Of a stretch of 10,173 nt of DNA, positions 7,059-10,173 are shown one piece after another. Each line of letters opens with the position of its first letter. Positions within the stretch are counted from its first letter, which is position 1. The notes under the pieces were generated by a model, which ran no database searches, was not told the DNA's origin, and saw nothing but the letters and a program-made list of their open reading frames with translations. The stretch comes from Caldisericota bacterium (GTDB lineage Bacteria; Caldisericota; Caldisericia; B22-G15). The position numbers were made by a program, and so were the translations under genes. The stretch is from contig QMOO01000033.1 of NCBI GenBank assembly GCA_003648245.1, forward strand, positions 1-10,173, in the 5' to 3' direction.

Positions 7059-7132
7059 GAAAATATAAAAAGGAAACCGGTAAATAAATCCGTAATATGA
7101 TCAGGGTATGCTCAAAAGAAGAGAAATAATGC

Positions 7133-7381
7133 TTAGTTCTTAAGAGCTTTAGAGATATCCTCCATAGATAGAGGGATATCAATAATCTTTAATCTTGATT
7201 TCTCACCTGAAACAATTTTTATATTTTTAACTTTGAATATTTTTTCAAAAAATTTTAAAAGCTCTCTATTTGCCTTTCCACCTATAGGCGGTGCAGAAAT
7301 TTTCACATATAAAATTTCCTCTTTAAAACCCTTTATCTCGTTCTTTTTTGCGTTCGGGGTAATCTTAACCTTTAATTTCAC
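7133..7381 (-). CDS. DUF167/UPF0235 (YggU-like) protein
   Basis: A small 82-aa protein of the DUF167 family, whose biochemical role is unknown. Family landmarks are visible: VKITPNAKKNEI (5-16), the strongly conserved ISAPPIGGKANRELLKFF (28-45), and IKIVSGEKSRLKII (54-67). Length is close to the family norm of about 75-100 aa. It starts with GTG, 17 nt inside the end of the DivIVA-like gene, and no convincing SD precedes it, so translation is probably coupled. In many bacteria yggU-type genes sit beside yggT and divIVA near the division/cell-wall cluster. The divIVA-DUF167 pair here keeps part of that context. It is the last gene before the recA promoter. Confidence 0.9.
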   Translation of the reverse strand: MKLKVKITPNAKKNEIKGFKEEILYVKISAPPIGGKANRELLKFFEKIFKVKNIKIVSGEKSRLKIIDIPLSMEDISKALKN

Positions 7382-7823
7382 TCTCAGATTTTATCTTGTC
7401 CAGCTCATTTACAAGATTCATGAAAGTCTGAAGGTAGAGCTTAAACTGGTTTCTAAAGGTAAGGAAGTACTCCTCAAGTTTCTCAACTTTTTCTTTTGTA
7501 TCTTTTACTATTTTCTCTGCTTCAATCTTTGCCTCTTTCAAAATTAAATCTGCCTCTCTCTTTGCATTGAATTTTACCTCTTCTGCTGCTTTGTTAGCAA
7601 GCATAAGGGTTTTCTTTATGTCCTCTTCAAGATTCTTTACTCTGGAAACTTCACTCTTCAATTTAGAAACCTCTTCTTTTAGCTTACTGTTCTCTTTTGA
7701 AAGTCTCTCAAATTCCTCTATTACTTTATTTATGAAATTATCCACATCCTTTTTATCGTAGCCCCCAAATTTCTCTTTAAACTTCTTTCCTTTAATTTCA
7801 ATTAATGTGATATTTTCCTCCAT
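7365..7823 (-). CDS. divIVA: DivIVA-like coiled-coil protein
   Basis: A probable DivIVA/GpsB-family protein of 152 aa. Family members bind curved membrane at poles or septa and organise division or growth. The N-terminus (LIEIKGKKFKEKFGGYDKKDVDNFINKVIEEF, residues 7-38) matches the DivIVA domain, including the GYDxxxVDxF signature. The rest, to about residue 115, is a continuous coiled coil full of K, E and L heptads. The end (about 116-152) is less charged (YFLTFRNQFKLYLQTFMNLV). In B. subtilis DivIVA the membrane-inserting loop carries Phe17-Arg18. The equivalent here is F19-G20, so the Phe is kept and the Arg is lost. I chose the ATG at 7823, preceded at 4 nt by GGGAGGA. A longer TTG start at 7835 would place that SD inside the gene. 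The gene overlaps the DUF167 gene by 17 nt. Confidence 0.85.
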   Translation of the reverse strand: MEENITLIEIKGKKFKEKFGGYDKKDVDNFINKVIEEFERLSKENSKLKEEVSKLKSEVSRVKNLEEDIKKTLMLANKAAEEVKFNAKREADLILKEAKIEAEKIVKDTKEKVEKLEEYFLTFRNQFKLYLQTFMNLVNELDKIKSESEIKG

Positions 7824-7840
7824 ACGTCCTCCCAAAAGTG

Positions 7841-7869
7841 ATAGAGGAGGGCTAAAGTCCCTCCTCTAT
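7841..7869 (-). terminator. Perfect 11-bp hairpin between oppF and divIVA (possible weak terminator or processing hairpin)
   Basis: One base after the oppF stop the minus strand folds as ATAGAGGAGGG - ACTTTAG loop - CCCTCCTCTAT, an uninterrupted 11-bp stem with a 7-nt loop. It is followed by CAC and only four T residues before the divIVA SD. The stem is strong but the T-run is short and displaced, so full termination is doubtful. It may partly reduce readthrough from the transporter genes, protect the opp mRNA 3' end, or control divIVA translation. No good promoter is visible between it and divIVA. Confidence 0.55.
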
Positions 7870-7870
7870 A

Positions 7871-8842
7871 TTATTTCACAGCATGGCATGCAACAAAATG
7901 CCCTGGTTTTACCTCTCTAAGTTCAGGCTTTACCTCCTTGCAGATAGGCATTGCAATAGGACAACGGGTATGAAATACACACCCTGATGGAGGATTTATT
8001 GGAGACGGTATGTCTCCCTTGAGAATTATCCTCTCCTTTTTAACTTCTGGATCTGGGACAGGAACTGCAGAAAGAAGTGCTTGAGTATAAGGATGAAGTG
8101 GATTTTCAAACAACTCCTGATTCTCAGCTATCTCCATTACATTTCCGAGATACATAACAACTACTCTATCGCACATATGCCTTATAACTGCTAAATCGTG
8201 AGCAATAAATAAATAAGTTAGTTTTAGTTTTTCCTGAAGATCATTTAGCAGGTTTATTACCTGAGATTGAATAGATACATCAAGAGCAGATACAGGCTCA
8301 TCGCAAACAACAAATTTTGGATTAAGTACTATGGCTCTTGCAATACCGATTCTCTGTCTCTGACCTCCAGAAAACTCATGAGGATACCTGTTTAGATACT
8401 CTGGTCTTAATCCAACAAGCTCCATAACCTCAACAACTCTATTAAGCATTTCTTTTTTGCTTTTTACTAAACCATGAACAAGAAGAGGCTCTCCTATAAT
8501 TTCTGAGATAGGCATTCTTGGATTTAATGAACCATAGGGATCCTGGAAAATTATCTGCATATTTCTCCTTAATTTTCTTAAATCCTCTCCCTTTATATTG
8601 TTTATGAGTCTACCCTCAAAGTAAACCTCGCCAGCTGTTGGCTTATACAACTGGAGTATGGTTTTTCCCGCTGTTGTCTTTCCAGATCCTGATTCACCCA
8701 CAAGACCGAGGGTCTCGCCCTTATATATGTCAAAAGATATATCATCTACAGCTTTAACCCATGCTACTATTCCACCAAAAACTCCTCCACGTATTGGAAA
8801 GTGCTTCTTTAAATCTTTAACTTTAACTAAAGGTTCTGCCAT
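7871..8842 (-). CDS. oppF: Peptide-type ABC transporter ATP-binding protein OppF/DppF
   Basis: The second ATPase of an oligopeptide/dipeptide-family (PepT) importer, 323 aa, acting on the cytoplasmic face of the membrane. Walker A is GESGSGKT (49-56), with Q-loop Q100 ([13 protein letters not shown]), ABC signature SGGQ (158-161), Walker B FVVCDEP (177-183), D-loop SALD (185-188) and switch H215. The C-terminal oligopeptide domain carries C288, C294, C301 and C319 (GCVFHTRC ... C ... ACH), the set that binds a [4Fe-4S] cluster in Opp/Dpp ATPases. [10 protein letters not shown] and the [13 protein letters not shown] end mark OppF rather than OppD. The ATG start has a GGGGGTG SD about 5 nt upstream, inside the end of oppD, with a 1-nt gap between the genes. 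The substrate cannot be read from an ATPase; in thermophiles this family also imports oligosaccharides. Confidence 0.95.
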   Translation of the reverse strand: MAEPLVKVKDLKKHFPIRGGVFGGIVAWVKAVDDISFDIYKGETLGLVGESGSGKTTAGKTILQLYKPTAGEVYFEGRLINNIKGEDLRKLRRNMQIIFQDPYGSLNPRMPISEIIGEPLLVHGLVKSKKEMLNRVVEVMELVGLRPEYLNRYPHEFSGGQRQRIGIARAIVLNPKFVVCDEPVSALDVSIQSQVINLLNDLQEKLKLTYLFIAHDLAVIRHMCDRVVVMYLGNVMEIAENQELFENPLHPYTQALLSAVPVPDPEVKKERIILKGDIPSPINPPSGCVFHTRCPIAMPICKEVKPELREVKPGHFVACHAVK

Positions 8843-8843
8843 T

Positions 8844-9842
8844 CTACACCCCCTCTCCTGGCTTCAGGTAGTTCCAGCATCTGACCCAATGTCCTGGAGA
8901 AATCTCTTCTAATGGAGGTTCCTCTTCTCTACACTTCTTTGTCGCATAAGGACATCTTGGATGGAACTTACATCCCTTTGGCATGTGATATGGGTTTGGA
9001 ACTACGCCTTCGATGGTAGCAAGTCTTTCTCCTTCCTTCCTTGGTTTTGTAACAAGAGGTATTGAGTGAAGTAGTCCATAAGTGTATGGATGTTGTGGAT
9101 TCTTAAATATTGTCTTTACATCAGAATATTCAACAATTCTTCCAGTGTACATAACCGCAATACTATCAGCCATTTCAGCAATTACTGCAAGGTTATGGGT
9201 TATCATAAGAATCGCCATTCCTATCTTCTTTTTCAAATCTTTCATGAGCTCAAGAATCTGAGCCTGAATTGTAACATCAAGAGCAGTAGTTGCCTCATCT
9301 GAAATTAGTAGATCAGGATTGCATGAAAGAGCCATAGCAATCATAACTCTCTGTCTCATTCCTCCTGACATCTGATGAGGATAATTGTAGAATCTCTTTT
9401 CAGGATCAGGAATCCCCACAAGATCAAGCATCTCAATAGCTTTCTTTTTTGCTTCCTCTTCAGTAATGTCCTGGTGTACAAGAATTGCTTCCATTATCTG
9501 AAAACCAACAGTAAACACCGGATTAAGTGAAGTCATTGGTTCCTGAAAGATCATGGAAATCTGGCTTCCTCTAACTCTTCTCATCTCTTCTTCTGTTTTC
9601 TTTAAGAGATCCTCTCCTTTAAACCATACTTCACCTTTAACTATCTTTCCGGGAGGCCAGGGCACAAGCCTCATTATAGATAGAGAGGTAACTGATTTTC
9701 CACAACCTGATTCGCCTACAAGACCAAGGGTTTCACCAACTCTAATCTTTAAATCAACTCCCTCAACTGCTTTTACAACCCCATCATCTGTATAGAAATA
9801 AGTTGTTAAATCTTTTGTTTCTAAAAGTACATCTTTTTCCAT
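8844..9842 (-). CDS. oppD: Peptide-type ABC transporter ATP-binding protein OppD/DppD
   Basis: The first ATPase of the importer, 332 aa, a partner of OppF in a heterodimer below the two permeases. Walker A is GESGCGKS (43-50), Q-loop Q100 ([13 protein letters not shown]), signature SGGM (159-162), Walker B LLISDE (178-183), D-loop TALD (186-189) and switch H216 (MITHNLAV). The EPMTSLNP segment and [12 protein letters not shown] are OppD/DppD features. C-terminal cysteines C291, C297, C304 and C322 (GCKFHPRC ... C ... RCW) fit the [4Fe-4S] motif. After Walker B it reads SDEATTALD where most homologues have ADEPTTALD. The catalytic Glu is intact, so the change is probably harmless. The ATG start has an AAGGAG SD 6 nt upstream and follows the permease gene after 10 nt. 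Confidence 0.96.
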   Translation of the reverse strand: MEKDVLLETKDLTTYFYTDDGVVKAVEGVDLKIRVGETLGLVGESGCGKSVTSLSIMRLVPWPPGKIVKGEVWFKGEDLLKKTEEEMRRVRGSQISMIFQEPMTSLNPVFTVGFQIMEAILVHQDITEEEAKKKAIEMLDLVGIPDPEKRFYNYPHQMSGGMRQRVMIAMALSCNPDLLISDEATTALDVTIQAQILELMKDLKKKIGMAILMITHNLAVIAEMADSIAVMYTGRIVEYSDVKTIFKNPQHPYTYGLLHSIPLVTKPRKEGERLATIEGVVPNPYHMPKGCKFHPRCPYATKKCREEEPPLEEISPGHWVRCWNYLKPGEGV

Positions 9843-9852
9843 GATTTACTCC

Positions 9853-10173
9853 TTATATCTTAAGTCTTGGATCAAGGGCATCCCTCAATCCATCACCAAG
9901 GAAGTTGAAAGAGAGAACTGTTATAAATATCGCAAGTCCAGGGAACCATACAAGCCAAGGTGCAAGAAACATGGAATTCTGAGCATTCTGAAGCATATTT
10001 CCCCATGAAGGTGTTGGAGGCATAATGCCGAAACCAAGGAAGCTAAGTGCTGATTCAAAGATTATGTTTCCACCTACACCTAAAGTTGCAGAAACTATAA
10101 CAGGAGCCATAGCATTAGGAAGTAAATGTCTGAACATAATTCTCACATTGGAGGCACCTATAGCTCTTGCTGC
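9853..10173 (-). CDS. oppC: Peptide-type ABC transporter permease OppC/DppC (C-terminal part)
   Basis: The 5' part lies outside the window; 106 residues are visible and the frame is open to the edge. It begins inside the EAA loop that docks on the ATPases ([19 protein letters not shown], residues 2-20 of the visible part). Two hydrophobic membrane segments follow (about 23-50 and 72-92). Between them are [18 protein letters not shown] and an external loop, and it ends with the [14 protein letters not shown] tail typical of OppC/DppC/GsiD permeases. The internal GTG at 10146 is not the start, because conserved EAA-loop sequence continues upstream of it. The oppD and oppF genes follow directly, so this is one importer operon. 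The substrate-binding protein and OppB are presumably upstream, outside the window. Confidence 0.95.
   Translation of the reverse strand, partial: AARAIGASNVRIMFRHLLPNAMAPVIVSATLGVGGNIIFESALSFLGFGIMPPTPSWGNMLQNAQNSMFLAPWLVWFPGLAIFITVLSFNFLGDGLRDALDPRLKI

Larger units (their letters stand above)
6946..7132. other. recA upstream intergenic region
   Basis: This 187-nt stretch between the DUF167 stop and the recA start is the longest non-coding stretch in the window and is very AT-rich. It contains the promoter, the SD and the dyad described separately. The remaining part next to the DUF167 gene (about 7059-7132) shows no stable hairpin with a T-run, no tRNA-like fold and no coding frame that I can support. 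How the upstream transcript ends is therefore not evident. Confidence 0.6.

Noticed and set aside
7060..7100. Possible terminator after the DUF167 gene (CGG...CCG followed by TTTTT on the minus strand)
   Set aside because: The stem would be only 3 bp, and the T-run is separated from it by several bases, so it would not form a stable hairpin.
6946..7132. LexA/SOS box of Gram-positive (GAAC-N4-GTTC) or E. coli (CTGT-N8-ACAG) type
   Set aside because: Neither pattern is found near the recA promoter. The dyad that is present has different half-sites and is reported separately.
7824..7835. TTG start at 7835 giving a 156-aa DivIVA-like protein
   Set aside because: The extra residues (MGGR) are encoded by the SD sequence itself, and the ATG at 7823 has that SD at good spacing and matches the family N-terminus.
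9853..10146. Complete 97-aa membrane protein starting at GTG 10146
   Set aside because: Upstream codons in the same frame continue the permease EAA loop (AARAIGASN), so this is the tail of a longer OppC whose start is outside the window.
1..10173. CRISPR array, tRNA/rRNA, insertion sequence, att site or defence module
   Set aside because: No regularly spaced direct repeats, no clover-leaf or rRNA-like stretch, no transposase or integrase motif, and almost no gene-free space. All genes are conserved housekeeping or transport families.

Overview
All genes in this window lie on the minus strand, so the biological order runs from position 10173 down to 1. The DNA is AT-rich, and the coding strand is strongly purine-rich. 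The proteins are rich in Lys, Glu and Ile, and arginine is mostly AGA/AGG. This suggests a low-GC, probably thermophilic, deep-branching bacterium. Thermotogae, Dictyoglomi or Caldiserica-like lineages are plausible, but no marker here fixes the phylum. The bacterial assignment itself is secure: RecA, RecX, RNase Y, YmdB, MiaB, DivIVA and full Shine-Dalgarno (SD) sequences are all present.

Layout in transcription order. (1) 10173-7871: the end of a peptide/opine-type ABC importer, with a partial OppC/DppC permease followed by the two ATPases OppD/DppD and OppF/DppF. (2) A perfect 11-bp hairpin directly after the oppF stop. (3) 7823-7133: a small DivIVA-like coiled-coil protein overlapping a DUF167/YggU protein. 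(4) A 187-nt intergenic region, the longest non-coding stretch here. It holds a good sigma-70-type promoter, a dyad-symmetric possible operator, and an unusual recA ribosome-binding site that also faces a 4-codon out-of-frame ORF. (5) 6945-1: a tightly packed seven-gene block, recA - recX - rny - ymdB - cca-type nucleotidyltransferase - miaB - UPF0282-type metallo-beta-lactamase-fold protein. The last gene runs off the window.

The recA block joins recombination (RecA and its modulator RecX) to RNA metabolism: RNase Y for mRNA decay, the YmdB phosphodiesterase, tRNA 3'-end synthesis and tRNA methylthiolation. Gene junctions are 4-nt GTGA/ATGA overlaps, 8-17-nt overlaps, or a 4-nt gap, which points to one mRNA with translational coupling. 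The order recA-rny-ymdB-...-miaB resembles the Bacillus subtilis chromosome, where recA, rny, ymdB and miaB also follow each other with other genes in between. It is therefore an old arrangement with lineage-specific insertions (cca) and additions (the MBL protein).

This is mostly a conserved housekeeping region. I see no mobile element, CRISPR array, tRNA, rRNA or toxin-antitoxin pair, and no convincing new multi-gene system. The items most worth a second look are the recA leader (dyad plus overlapping mini-ORF), the oppF-divIVA hairpin with an anti-SD-like arm, the archaeal-type UPF0282 protein at the end of an RNA-processing operon, and the atypical Walker A of RecA.
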